Notes under the pieces: generated by a model
The model's database searches: none
Told to the model about the DNA's origin: nothing
The model's input: the letters and a program-made list of their open reading frames with translations, nothing else
Program-made: the position numbers and the translations under genes
Shown here: positions 14,515 to 21,105 of the stretch, one piece after another
How the letters are laid out: each line of letters begins with the position of its first letter
Numbering within the stretch: the stretch's first letter is position 1
NCBI GenBank assembly: GCA_002297415.1
Contig: DBKZ01000012.1
Coordinates: 1 to 21,105 of the forward strand
Source of the DNA: Ruminococcaceae bacterium UBA737
Lineage (GTDB): Bacteria; Bacillota; Clostridia; Oscillospirales; Acutalibacteraceae
DNA length: 21,105 nt
Direction: 5' to 3'

Positions 14515-14540
14515 CCTACTGTCTTATTATTGACAGCAGG
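14515..14540 (-). terminator. Hairpin before the PBP gene: partial terminator or translation control element
   Basis: On the minus strand CCTGCTGTC and GACAGTAGG pair over 9 bp (one G-T) around an 8-base loop. GAGGGC and seven T follow, directly before the PBP start codon. The T-run makes it terminator-like for transcripts from the U32 gene. The right arm touches the GGGAGG ribosome site of the PBP gene. It could lower PBP expression relative to the upstream genes. Confidence 0.5.
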
Positions 14541-14561
14541 AAAGGTTTTAATCTTATCATA

Positions 14562-15788
14562 TTAAATTTTAATTCTGAGCATTGAGCCGGCTTTGATTTC
14601 CCTTTCAAAAGGAATTTTAAGCTTCATCATCGGATGAGGCGCGCTCTCAATCGGCTCGCCGTTTTCGTCTGCTAAATTATCGGTAGGAACCTTAAAGGGG
14701 GCGGAGCCTGCCTCTAAGCATTCAAGCATATCGCCTCTTAAGAATTTATTTTTTAAAACCGCTGTTATGCAACCGTTTTCATAGCCGATAACAAAAGCCG
14801 CAACGGCATAATTTCTTATATATCCCGCATCCTTATAGGTCTGCGAATTTTCGGGCTTTCCTAAATAAAAGCCGGTTGAATACGCTCTGTGGCTTATTGT
14901 GTCAAGCTCGCTTACGGTCCACTTCGGCGCCGACCAGTTATAAGTTCCGTTTTTCAGACTGTCAAGCGCGCCGCGGTATGCGTTTGCCGTGACTGCGACA
15001 TAATATTCCGATTTGGCTCTTCCCTCGATTTTTATGCAGTCAATTCCGATTTTTGAAAACCTGTCAAGATAATTTATCATGCACATATCGTTTGCATTTA
15101 ATATATATGTGCCTTTTTTATCCTCGGTTATATCAAAATACTGCCCCGGTCTTTTTTCTTCCATTAAAGAATAGCTCCAGCGGCAGGGCTGAGCACAGTC
15201 TCCGCGGTTGGCGTCGCGTCCTGTCATATAGCTTGAAAGCAGACATCTTGCCGAAAAGGAAACGCACATTGCCCCGTGGACAAAGCATTCAAGCTCTAAA
15301 GAATCCGGAACGGCTTCCCTTATTTTTTCGATTTCATCGAATGAAAGCTCGCGCGCAAGCACTATTCTTTTTGCGCCGAAATCATAAAGCACCTTTGCGG
15401 TCTCGCTGTTGACCGTTCCCGACTGCACCGATGCGTGAAGCTCGCAGGAGGGCGCGTATTTTTTTATAAGGCTCATTGTTCCTAAATCCGAGGCGATAAT
15501 TGCGTCCGCCCCAAGGTCATTTAATAATGTTAAGAATTCAGGCAGCCTTTTTAATTCATCCTCATGAGGAATTGTATTGCAGGTAACATTAACCTTTTTG
15601 CCGAATTTATGGGCATATTCTATTCCCTCTTTAATTTCATCAAAGGAAAAATTCGAGGAAGCTGTTCTCATTCCGAATTCCTTGCCCGAAAAATAGACGG
15701 CGTCCGCCCCGAAATCAACGGCGGTTTTAAGCCTTATAAGGTCGCCCGCGGGGCATAAAAGCTCGGGTATTTTAATTTCAGTCTTCAT
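14562..15788 (-). CDS. U32-family 'peptidase', probable RNA-hydroxylation protein (TrhP/RlhA-like)
   Basis: 408 aa from the ATG at 15788. A TTG eleven codons upstream is in frame, but homologues start at the ELLCPAGDLIRLKTA block. The start overlaps the end of mltG by 11 bp. The U32 signature ECFVHGAMC is at about 156-164. Four cysteines spaced C-x6-C-x15-C-x3-C (about 164, 171, 187, 191) match the set that binds an iron-sulfur cluster in UbiU/UbiV and is conserved in TrhP and RlhA. Despite the name, bacterial members act in hydroxylation of tRNA U34 (TrhP) or 23S rRNA (RlhA) with prephenate as oxygen source. A link to tRNA or rRNA here is inferred from the family. No protease motif is seen. 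Confidence 0.85.
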   Translation of the reverse strand: MKTEIKIPELLCPAGDLIRLKTAVDFGADAVYFSGKEFGMRTASSNFSFDEIKEGIEYAHKFGKKVNVTCNTIPHEDELKRLPEFLTLLNDLGADAIIASDLGTMSLIKKYAPSCELHASVQSGTVNSETAKVLYDFGAKRIVLARELSFDEIEKIREAVPDSLELECFVHGAMCVSFSARCLLSSYMTGRDANRGDCAQPCRWSYSLMEEKRPGQYFDITEDKKGTYILNANDMCMINYLDRFSKIGIDCIKIEGRAKSEYYVAVTANAYRGALDSLKNGTYNWSAPKWTVSELDTISHRAYSTGFYLGKPENSQTYKDAGYIRNYAVAAFVIGYENGCITAVLKNKFLRGDMLECLEAGSAPFKVPTDNLADENGEPIESAPHPMMKLKIPFEREIKAGSMLRIKI

Positions 15789-16872
15789 ATATCCAGTTGT
15801 TTTCCGCTTTAAGCTTAGCAATAATTGCGTTATGCTCGGCTAAAGTTTTCCTGTAATAGAATTTCATGCTTTTATCGGTAACGAAATAATAATAATCGAA
15901 ATTCTGTGTGGGGTTTACAGCCGCCTTTATAGAGCTGATACTCGGCGAGCAAAGCGGCCCGGGGGGAAGACCCTTAGCGGTATAGGTGTTATAGGCACCG
16001 TCGCCGTAAGGATACTTTCTTGTAGGCGAGGAGCCGAGGGTCGAAAACTTACTGCTTTCAAGCCTGTTATAGAAAACCGCCGCAACATTGCAGGATTCAT
16101 CATAAACTCCGCCTGATTCAAGCTCAACGATTGAAGCCAAAGTCATAACCTGATGAAGATTATATTTGCCCTCTGAAATTTTCTTTAAAATATCGTCCGA
16201 CAGCTTTGAATTAAGATTTGCAAGCATTTTATCAACCGCAAGGTGCGCGCAGTTTTTGGACGGGTCATTATAAAAAGCATAAGTATCGGGGAATAAATAG
16301 CCCTCTAATCTGTAATGAACCTTATCTGTAGGAATTGAATTTACAAAATCATAGTCAAACTGACCGCTTTGAACCTCGTTTATAAAGTCGTCTTTTTTGC
16401 AGACGCCCTTTTTCTCTAAAAGCTCGGCGATTTCATCAACCGTTGCGCCCTCGGGTATTTTAACGGAAACGGAAGAAACCTTTTCTCCGCCGTTTATAAG
16501 CATCTGCGAAATCTTTTCGTAGCCGATATTTGTTTTAAATTTAAAGGTTCCGTAGTTAAACTTAGAGTCATAGCCCTTTAAGCGTGTATAAACTCTGAAA
16601 AGAAATGTGCTTTTAACAGCGCCTGTCTTTTTAAGCTCCGAAGCTATTGTAACCGAAGAAGAGCCCTGCTTAACGGTCATTTCGGTTTCTTTTCCTCTGC
16701 CGAAGCCCGCTCCCTTGATATCAGCGGCGGCAAAGCCCGCAAATCCGGCGGCGATAACTACCAAAGCCGCAATTATAATTAAAACCGCGGTTTTTTTGCC
16801 TTTTCTTTTCTTTATTTTTTTGCCGTAGCTTGAATCATCGGTCAAAAAATCAAGATTTTCATTTTCCTGCAT
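15778..16872 (-). CDS. mltG: Endolytic murein transglycosylase MltG (YceG-like)
   Basis: 364 aa. A charged cytoplasmic N-terminus (KKIKKRKGKK) and one membrane helix (about 28-50) precede a LysM-like region (about 60-130) and the YceG domain. The catalytic glutamate is Glu250 in LASIVELES, matching Glu218 of E. coli MltG. The end motif YNTYTAKGLPPGPLCSPS (295-312) is typical. It cuts nascent glycan strands outside the membrane and is thought to set their length. The start ATG follows AGGGGG and lies 4 bp after the DJ-1 gene. Together with the PBP two genes on, it gives the operon a cell-wall part. Confidence 0.92.
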   Translation of the reverse strand: MQENENLDFLTDDSSYGKKIKKRKGKKTAVLIIIAALVVIAAGFAGFAAADIKGAGFGRGKETEMTVKQGSSSVTIASELKKTGAVKSTFLFRVYTRLKGYDSKFNYGTFKFKTNIGYEKISQMLINGGEKVSSVSVKIPEGATVDEIAELLEKKGVCKKDDFINEVQSGQFDYDFVNSIPTDKVHYRLEGYLFPDTYAFYNDPSKNCAHLAVDKMLANLNSKLSDDILKKISEGKYNLHQVMTLASIVELESGGVYDESCNVAAVFYNRLESSKFSTLGSSPTRKYPYGDGAYNTYTAKGLPPGPLCSPSISSIKAAVNPTQNFDYYYFVTDKSMKFYYRKTLAEHNAIIAKLKAENNWIYED

Positions 16873-16876
16873 AAAA

Positions 16877-17431
16877 TCATCCCCCTGTTTTATACCGCAT
16901 TGCCGCGGCTGTGTTTTTAGAAGCTTCGGTTTCGGATTTAAGCGCGTTTATCAGCTCAAAGCCGAATTCGAAAGCTCCGCCCGCTCCCCAAGAGGTAACA
17001 AATTTCCCGTCCCTCACAGCAGGGCGGTTTAAAATTTCGGCGCCCTCAAGCTCTTTTTCAAAGCCTGTAAAGCAGACCGCTTTTTTACCCTTTAAATATC
17101 CCCTCCTGCCAAGCACCGAGGGAGCGGCGCATATAGCGCCGACAACAAGATTGTTTGAAACGGCGAATGACAAAACCTTATCGGTAAATTCCGATTTATC
17201 GAGATTAAGCGTCCCCGGCATTCCGCCCGGGAGCACAACTGCTTCAAGCTGTGAAAAATCGAGCTCCCCGCTTAATTTATCGCATTTAACCGTTATGCCG
17301 TGACTGCCCGAAACAGTCAAAGATTCGGAAATGCTTACGGTTTTAACATCAAAGCCCGCTCTTTTTAAAATATCTATAGGGACTATTGCCTCTGTCTCTT
17401 CAAAGCCCTCTGCCAGCAAAAAAGCAACCAT
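16877..17431 (-). CDS. DJ-1/PfpI superfamily protein
   Basis: 184 aa, with the DJ-1 pattern throughout. AEGFEETEAIVPIDILKRAG (7-26) contains Glu14, equivalent to DJ-1 Glu18. The nucleophile elbow AICAAPSVLG (99-108) contains Cys101, equivalent to DJ-1 Cys106. A histidine partner of true proteases is not obvious. Members are reported as glyoxalase III or deglycase-like, chaperones and oxidative-stress sensors; the physiological reaction is disputed. The start ATG follows GAGGTGA. It lies between tmk and mltG in a continuous minus-strand operon, which does not point to a specific role. Confidence 0.9.
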   Translation of the reverse strand: MVAFLLAEGFEETEAIVPIDILKRAGFDVKTVSISESLTVSGSHGITVKCDKLSGELDFSQLEAVVLPGGMPGTLNLDKSEFTDKVLSFAVSNNLVVGAICAAPSVLGRRGYLKGKKAVCFTGFEKELEGAEILNRPAVRDGKFVTSWGAGGAFEFGFELINALKSETEASKNTAAAMRYKTGG

Positions 17432-17446
17432 AAAAATTTCACCTCA

Positions 17447-18109
17447 TTATAAAACCGAAAGAACGGCTTTTAAAATATCCTCCGCTATGCTCTCAACGCT
17501 TCTCGGCTCATTGTTTTCGGCGCAGTTAATAATTTTCCAGCCCGAATGCCGTGCGACAAAGCCTGCCGCTTTTCTGCAGTTTTCAAGATATTTTATATCC
17601 GACTCATGAATATCCTTTTTTGTTTCGTCGCCCTTGTATCTGCCGCTCATAAGCTTTTGCGATACCTCAATCGGCATATCAAGAAAAATCACGATATCGG
17701 GCTTAGGAATGCCTATCTTATTATACTCAAGGTCATAAAGCCAGTTTAAATAATCTGCCCATTGGGATTTATCAAGCTTCGCCGTCTGGTGGACTGCGTT
17801 TGAGGTCGTATATCTTCCCGAAATAACTGTTCCGCCGTTTTCATAAAATTCACCCCAAGAGGTTTTATATGAGGCATACCTGTCAACTGTATAAAAAAGA
17901 GAGGCGGCAAAAGCATTCACGCTTTCGGGCTCTGTACCGAATTTTCCCGAAAGATACATTTTTACAAGCGCGCTTGAATCGCTTTCATAATCGGGGAAGG
18001 ACACCGTTTTACATTCAATTCCCTTTTTCTTCAGGCTTTTCGGGAGAAGCTCAAGCTGGGTTGATTTTCCGCTCCCGTCAAGCCCCTCGATAACTATAAG
18101 CTTACCCAT
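17447..18109 (-). CDS. tmk: Thymidylate kinase
   Basis: 220 aa. The P-loop GLDGSGKST is at 9-17. The dTMP-binding parts are FPDY (38-41) and SGRYTTSNAVHQ (97-108). The lid carries SGRYKGDETKKD (155-166). It phosphorylates dTMP to dTDP with ATP. Its 5' end overlaps thyX by 8 bp, so the gene pair makes dTMP and then dTDP in sequence. It is slightly longer than E. coli Tmk (213) and uses the variant fuller insertion LNWLYDLEYNKIGIPKPD before the FLDMP strand, as in many clostridial homologues. No strong ribosome site precedes the start, which fits translational coupling. Confidence 0.93.
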   Translation of the reverse strand: MGKLIVIEGLDGSGKSTQLELLPKSLKKKGIECKTVSFPDYESDSSALVKMYLSGKFGTEPESVNAFAASLFYTVDRYASYKTSWGEFYENGGTVISGRYTTSNAVHQTAKLDKSQWADYLNWLYDLEYNKIGIPKPDIVIFLDMPIEVSQKLMSGRYKGDETKKDIHESDIKYLENCRKAAGFVARHSGWKIINCAENNEPRSVESIAEDILKAVLSVL

Positions 18110-18875
18110 TGTTTTTCAGCTCTTTATAAAATTCTTTCATTTCTTCGGCTTTTCCGCAGGACATTTTGCCCTCGGGACATCTGCCGTTTATACATCCCGG
18201 ACCCGCTTTTTCAAAAAGCTCGGGAGCAACCTTATAAACAAGGCTCAGCATCTGATTTGCAACATCTCTTATTTCCCACTGAGCGCGGTTGCAGCAGCGG
18301 TGGCGGAAGAAATTAAGCAGCGACCTTGCGTTCATAGTGACGACCATTTTGGTTTCACAGGCATTGGGCAGAACAAACCTTGCGTCCTCAATGGCTTTTT
18401 TCGAAGCCATACGGGCGGCGGTCTTTTCGTCCTTTCCGTCCTTTAAAAGCTCTTCCTTATGCTTAGCGGTTAAAATCTCGGTAATGGAATCATAAGCCTT
18501 CTGTGCGTCCGCCATTGATTTATTGAATATTTCAAGAGCCTTTTCATCTTTTGCAATTTCGGGCGGAGTTACAAATTCGAAATGGCCCTCGCTTACATAT
18601 CTCTGGCTTTTAACCGAATAAGAGGCAATTCTGTGCCTTGTTATCTGAGCAAGAAGCGAGCGCGAAACACCCTCAATGCCGAAAGTGAAGCTGACATGCT
18701 CAATAGGGCTTTCATGCCCGAGGTTTGAAAGCATTTCGACAAAGGATTTTGCCTTTTCCTCGGTAAGTCCATCGTTTAAGGTCGCAATATCGGACGGACT
18801 GTAGCAAAGCTTTGCCGCGCAGGCGACGGTTTTTACGGGACTCGGTGTATAAGCTAAAAGGAAAACTTTCGACAT
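18102..18875 (-). CDS. thyX: Flavin-dependent thymidylate synthase
   Basis: 257 aa. The ThyX signature RHR-x7-S is present as RHRIASYSVKS (80-90), followed by QRY. The second conserved block NARSLLNFFRHR is at 182-193. It makes dTMP from dUMP using methylene-tetrahydrofolate, NADPH and FAD, and replaces ThyA. The C-terminus carries Cys228, Cys233 and Cys240 (GCINGRCPEGKMSCG), which could bind a metal or form a redox pair. It is the first gene of the operon with tmk. The start ATG follows GGAG. Confidence 0.95.
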   Translation of the reverse strand: MSKVFLLAYTPSPVKTVACAAKLCYSPSDIATLNDGLTEEKAKSFVEMLSNLGHESPIEHVSFTFGIEGVSRSLLAQITRHRIASYSVKSQRYVSEGHFEFVTPPEIAKDEKALEIFNKSMADAQKAYDSITEILTAKHKEELLKDGKDEKTAARMASKKAIEDARFVLPNACETKMVVTMNARSLLNFFRHRCCNRAQWEIRDVANQMLSLVYKVAPELFEKAGPGCINGRCPEGKMSCGKAEEMKEFYKELKNNG

Positions 18876-18906
18876 AAAAACAACTCCAATAATATTTTAC
18901 TGAATT

Positions 18907-18935
18907 ATTATATCAAAATTATCGGGTGTGTTCAA
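18907..18935 (-). promoter_or_regulatory. Promoter of the thyX operon
   Basis: Minus strand TTGAAC (18935-18930), 17 bp, TATAAT (18912-18907). The leader is about 25 bases with GGAG before the thyX ATG. No riboswitch-like structure is seen in it. Confidence 0.75.
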
Positions 18936-18997
18936 TCGGTTTTTTGCAAAATAATTGATTTTTTATTAAAAAAGGTCTTTTTATGTAGAAAAAAATG

Positions 18998-19006
18998 TGT
19001 TACAAT
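18998..19006 (+). promoter_or_regulatory. Extended -10 promoter of the PRPP synthetase gene
   Basis: TGT-TACAAT (18998-19006) is a good extended -10. The -35 region, around 18978-18983, is only a T-rich TTTTTA. The start of transcription would be near 19013, giving a leader of about 65 bases that contains the hairpin at 19029-19054. Confidence 0.5.
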
Positions 19007-19028
19007 AGATTTGGAAATCAATAACGCT

Positions 19029-19054
19029 CGGCAAAAGGGAGCTCCCGATTGCCG
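19029..19054 (+). promoter_or_regulatory. Leader hairpin directly before the PRPP synthetase ribosome site
   Basis: CGGCAA and TTGCCG form a 6-bp outer stem, with an AA/GA internal loop and an inner GGG-AGCT-CCC stem. It lies in the 5' leader, and the GGAGGA at 19060-19065 follows 5 bases later. There is no T-run, so it is not a terminator. It may protect or tune the message. It does not fit a riboswitch class I know. Confidence 0.55.
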
Positions 19055-19077
19055 AAAACGGAGGAATGGAGTATTTT

Positions 19078-20205
19078 ATGTCAAATGTAGATTTCAAACA
19101 CACCCCTTACGGTGACCTTGCCATCGTCAGCATGCGAGGCTGCGAGGATATTGCGGGAAAGGTCGACTATTATCTCAAGCAATGGAGAAACATCCCTGAG
19201 GACGAAACCTTTGTTGTAACGGCAAACTGCCCCCGTTTCGGAACAGGCGAGGCAAAGGCGGTTTTAAACCACACCGCAAGAGGTCTTGACGCATTTATTA
19301 TCTGCGACTGCTTTAATTACAATGTAACATACGAGATGTACGGAATGACCGTGCCGATGAGTCCTGACGATCATTTTCAGGATTTAAAGCGTGTTATAGC
19401 GGCATTCGGCGGCAAGGCAAGAAGAATTACCGTTATCATGCCCATGCTTTATGAGGGCAGACAGCACCGAAGGACCGCAAGAGAATCAATGGACTGCGCA
19501 ATGGCTCTGCAGGAGCTTGTTGCAATGGGTGTTAAGAATATTATTACATTTGACGCACATGACCCGAGGGTCAACAATGCAATTCCGCTCGACGGATTTG
19601 ACAATGTTCAGGCAGCTTACCAGATGATAAAGGCGCTTCTTAAGAATGTTGACGATATAAAGCTCGACCGCGACCACACAATGATAGTTTCTCCCGACGA
19701 GGGCGGAATGGGAAGATGTATTTATTATTCTTCCGTTTTAGGCTTGGAGCTCGGAATGTTCTATAAGCGCAGAAATTATTCAGTCGTTGTAAACGGCAGA
19801 AATCCTATTGAAGCGCATGAATTCTTAGGAAACGATATTACAGGCAAGGACCTTATTCTTGTTGACGATATGATCTCCTCAGGCGAATCAATGCTCGATA
19901 TCGCCGCAAAGCTTAAGGAAATGGGCGCGGGAAGAATTTTCATATTCTCAACCTTCGGTCTTTTTGTAAACGGTCTTGATAAATTTGACGAATATTATGA
20001 AAACAAGCTTATAGACAAGATTTTCACAACCAATCTTATTTATCAGCCCGAAGAGCTTTTAAAGAGAGAATGGTATTGCTCGGTAAATATGGCGAAATAC
20101 ATTTCTCTTTTAATTGACACTCTTAACAACGATAATTCGATAAGCAGTCTGCTTGATCCTGTTGACAGAATTAAAAAGGTTGTTTCGCAGTACAACAATA
20201 AATAA
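19078..20205 (+). CDS. prs: Ribose-phosphate pyrophosphokinase, long-form paralogue
   Basis: 375 aa from the ATG at 19078. The in-frame ATG at 19066 abuts GGAGGA with no spacing, whereas GGAG at 19068-19071 suits 19078. The PRPP-binding loop DLILVDDMISSGES is at 258-271 (Asp263-Asp264). The catalytic flexible-loop region corresponds to PMLYEGRQHRRTA (122-134), in place of the usual PYxxxxRQDRK. DAHDP (159-163) replaces DLHAxQ. It should make PRPP from ribose 5-phosphate and ATP for nucleotides, histidine and tryptophan. It is about 60 residues longer than the standard Prs (about 315), so it belongs to the divergent long group. Catalysis is likely but not certain. It is a single-gene unit. Confidence 0.87.
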   Translation: MSNVDFKHTPYGDLAIVSMRGCEDIAGKVDYYLKQWRNIPEDETFVVTANCPRFGTGEAKAVLNHTARGLDAFIICDCFNYNVTYEMYGMTVPMSPDDHFQDLKRVIAAFGGKARRITVIMPMLYEGRQHRRTARESMDCAMALQELVAMGVKNIITFDAHDPRVNNAIPLDGFDNVQAAYQMIKALLKNVDDIKLDRDHTMIVSPDEGGMGRCIYYSSVLGLELGMFYKRRNYSVVVNGRNPIEAHEFLGNDITGKDLILVDDMISSGESMLDIAAKLKEMGAGRIFIFSTFGLFVNGLDKFDEYYENKLIDKIFTTNLIYQPEELLKREWYCSVNMAKYISLLIDTLNNDNSISSLLDPVDRIKKVVSQYNNK

Positions 20206-20222
20206 TCAATATCAGTAAAAAC

Positions 20223-20265
20223 CCTTGCCAAAGGCAGGCTCACATAAGGACGCTTTCAAAAAGCG
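20223..20265 (+). repeat. Two small hairpins downstream of prs
   Basis: CCTTGCC-AAA-GGCAGG (20223-20238, one bulged T) and CGCTTT-CAA-AAAGCG (20251-20265) lie in tandem ahead of the terminator stem. Neither is followed by a T-run. They may belong to one structured 3' region of the prs transcript. Confidence 0.5.
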
Positions 20266-20278
20266 ACCGATTGAGAGC

Positions 20279-20320
20279 AGCGCAACGCCACAGAGATTTT
20301 AAACTCTGTGGCGTTGCGCT
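20279..20320 (+). terminator. Long-stem hairpin, probable prs terminator
   Basis: A perfect 17-bp stem begins AGCGCAACGCCACAGAG and closes with the matching arm (20304-20320) around an 8-base loop. CTTTATAG follows, a weak T-run. The stem is unusually long and GC-rich for this genome. It lies between the convergent prs and lipoprotein genes. Confidence 0.7.
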
Positions 20321-20340
20321 CTTTATAGTTAACAGAAAAA

Positions 20341-20368
20341 TGATTCAAAATTATATGATTTTTGATCA
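20341..20368 (-). terminator. Weak hairpin with T-run, possible end of the lipoprotein operon
   Basis: Read on the minus strand, TGATCAAAAA and TTTTGAATCA pair imperfectly around an 8-base loop, and TTTTT follows. It lies about 35 bases past the lipoprotein stop. The AT-rich stem makes this only a tentative call. Confidence 0.35.
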
Positions 20369-20402
20369 GGATTGCGGGCATAACAGTCGCTGCAAAGTGA
20401 TT

Positions 20403-20921
20403 TTATTCTACAATGGCAGCGTCTGTCAGTCGGCAAAACTTAAATCCATTTTCCTCATAAACCTTAAAGGTTCCGGTGACGGTTATCTCTGAGTTTAACT
20501 CCGGATAATCATTCGGATAGGTATGCTTGCCGGACAAAGCAAATTCAAGTCCCTGCGAACAGCAAGCAGTCGCATCGGCAATTACACAGGCAAAATACTG
20601 TTTCATCGTTTCCGGCTCTTCATAATAATAAAAAGTTCCCTTCATTTTAACGGTTTTTCCGATGTAGCTTTCGGGCGATGACATCATATTATAAACCTCA
20701 GAATAAACCATTGTGCCGCTGAGCTTTGTAAGGTCAACATCAATACCGTTTGATGATTGAGACTTTAAACTCGAAGTCTCCGACTCATTTGAAAAAATCG
20801 AACTTTGAGAATTGCTTGAAGCAGACGGCTTCTGCGTGTTTTGCGGTGTTTCTTTATTGCCGCAAGCAGAAAGCGATACAATCAAAGTGACTATAAGTAA
20901 CAAGTGAAATAGCTTTTTCAT
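20403..20921 (-). CDS. Lipoprotein with Ser-rich linker and small C-terminal domain, linked to a metal transporter
   Basis: 172 aa from the ATG at 20921, which has GGAGG upstream and begins a clean lipoprotein signal (KKLFHLLLIVTLIVSLSAC, lipobox LSAC, Cys20). The longer frame to 21050 reads through the upstream gene and is wrong. A Ser/Asn/Gln-rich linker (about 26-58) leads to a compact domain of about 110 residues. It contains YIGKTVKMKGTFYYY and EITVTGTFKVYEE, typical of an OB-type beta barrel. A Cys-Cys pair sits at 120-121 in VIADATACCSQGL. The start overlaps the stop of the permease gene as ATGA. The CC motif and neighbour suggest binding or delivery of zinc or a similar metal outside the membrane. 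The function is not established. Confidence 0.82.
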   Translation of the reverse strand: MKKLFHLLLIVTLIVSLSACGNKETPQNTQKPSASSNSQSSIFSNESETSSLKSQSSNGIDVDLTKLSGTMVYSEVYNMMSSPESYIGKTVKMKGTFYYYEEPETMKQYFACVIADATACCSQGLEFALSGKHTYPNDYPELNSEITVTGTFKVYEENGFKFCRLTDAAIVE

Positions 20922-21105
20922 TTTCTGACGCCTCCAATAACTGTGCCTATAATCCAAGTCAAGCCAAATGCGCCGATCTGGACTGCGACGATCGTCGAGC
21001 CTACAGGCGTACCTGCAAGAATTGATGCCAGAATGCCGATAAGCGAACACGCAACCGACAGTGCTGCGGCACAGATGGTCACACTGCGGAAGCTCTTAAA
21101 TATTC
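20918..21105 (-). CDS. C-terminal part of an ABC-3-type metal permease (ZnuB/AdcB-like), cut by window edge
   Basis: An open frame on the minus strand enters at the right edge and ends at TGA 20920-20918. It gives 61 residues that start IFKSFRSVTICAAALSV and include ILAGTPVGSTIVAVQIG. Two hydrophobic helices with the P-x-G-x-x-I-V pattern match the last two membrane segments of zinc/manganese ABC permeases. Most of the gene lies outside the window. The ATGA overlap with the lipoprotein gene shows they form one operon. Zinc is favoured but manganese or iron cannot be excluded. Confidence 0.7.
   Translation of the reverse strand, partial: IFKSFRSVTICAAALSVACSLIGILASILAGTPVGSTIVAVQIGAFGLTWIIGTVIGGVRK

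Noticed and set aside
16877..17431. The DJ-1/PfpI gene as part of the AdhR-like aldehyde regulon
   Set aside because: AdhR-type regulators can control PfpI-family genes, but this gene is internal to the thyX operon and has no CTTAAAG-N4-CTTTAAG site upstream.
19013..19065. A PRPP or guanidine (ykkC-type) riboswitch in the prs leader
   Set aside because: The leader is only about 65 bases and shows one simple hairpin with no ykkC consensus or terminator/antiterminator pair that I can see.
20403..21050. 215-residue version of the lipoprotein
   Set aside because: The first 43 residues are an out-of-frame reading of the permease gene. The ATG at 20921 starts a clean lipoprotein signal with a ribosome site.

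Overview
The window looks like ordinary chromosome from a low-GC, Gram-positive anaerobe of the Clostridia, most likely a gut Oscillospiraceae/Ruminococcaceae-type organism. The grounds are consensus sigma-A promoters, strong GGAGG ribosome sites, an Re-type (isopropylmalate-synthase-like) citrate synthase, a short one-chain aconitase, ThyX instead of ThyA, and no Gram-negative features. I found no transposase, phage gene, CRISPR array, tRNA or rRNA. Coding density is high and no gap exceeds about 210 bp.

Layout. (1) 1-2338: a DXS-family enzyme (minus) divergent from a MerR regulator. They share a compact control region with a perfect 20-bp palindrome in a 19-bp promoter spacer. (2) 2325-4587: a MATE exporter (minus) divergent from a zinc-ribbon membrane protein. 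(3) 4636-6026: a CDP-alcohol phosphatidyltransferase and a purine nucleoside phosphorylase in one minus-strand operon. (4) 6203-7630: a membrane GT2 glycosyltransferase whose promoter sits almost on its start codon. (5) 7669-12794: a tight minus-strand operon of Re-type citrate synthase, FadR-type GntR regulator, aconitase and isocitrate dehydrogenase. Together these make 2-oxoglutarate from acetyl-CoA and oxaloacetate. (6) 12894-18875: a minus-strand operon of thyX, tmk, a DJ-1/PfpI protein, mltG, a U32 'peptidase' and a class B PBP. (7) 19078-20205: a long-form PRPP synthetase on the plus strand. (8) 20403-21105: a lipoprotein and the tail of a metal ABC permease, probably part of a zinc uptake operon running off the right edge.

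The most unusual locus is the first. The DXS-like protein keeps the thiamine-diphosphate machinery. It has lost all three arginines (equivalents of E. coli R99, R420 and R478) implicated in holding the phosphate of glyceraldehyde 3-phosphate. Its promoter carries CTTAAAG-N4-CTTTAAG between the -35 and -10, the operator type I recall for the aldehyde-responsive MerR protein AdhR. The divergent MerR protein keeps a cysteine at the matching place. Together these suggest, as a hypothesis, an aldehyde-induced pyruvate carboligase rather than a housekeeping isoprenoid enzyme. The second system worth attention is the self-contained 2-oxoglutarate operon with its own embedded regulator and an operator-like inverted repeat over its -10 box.
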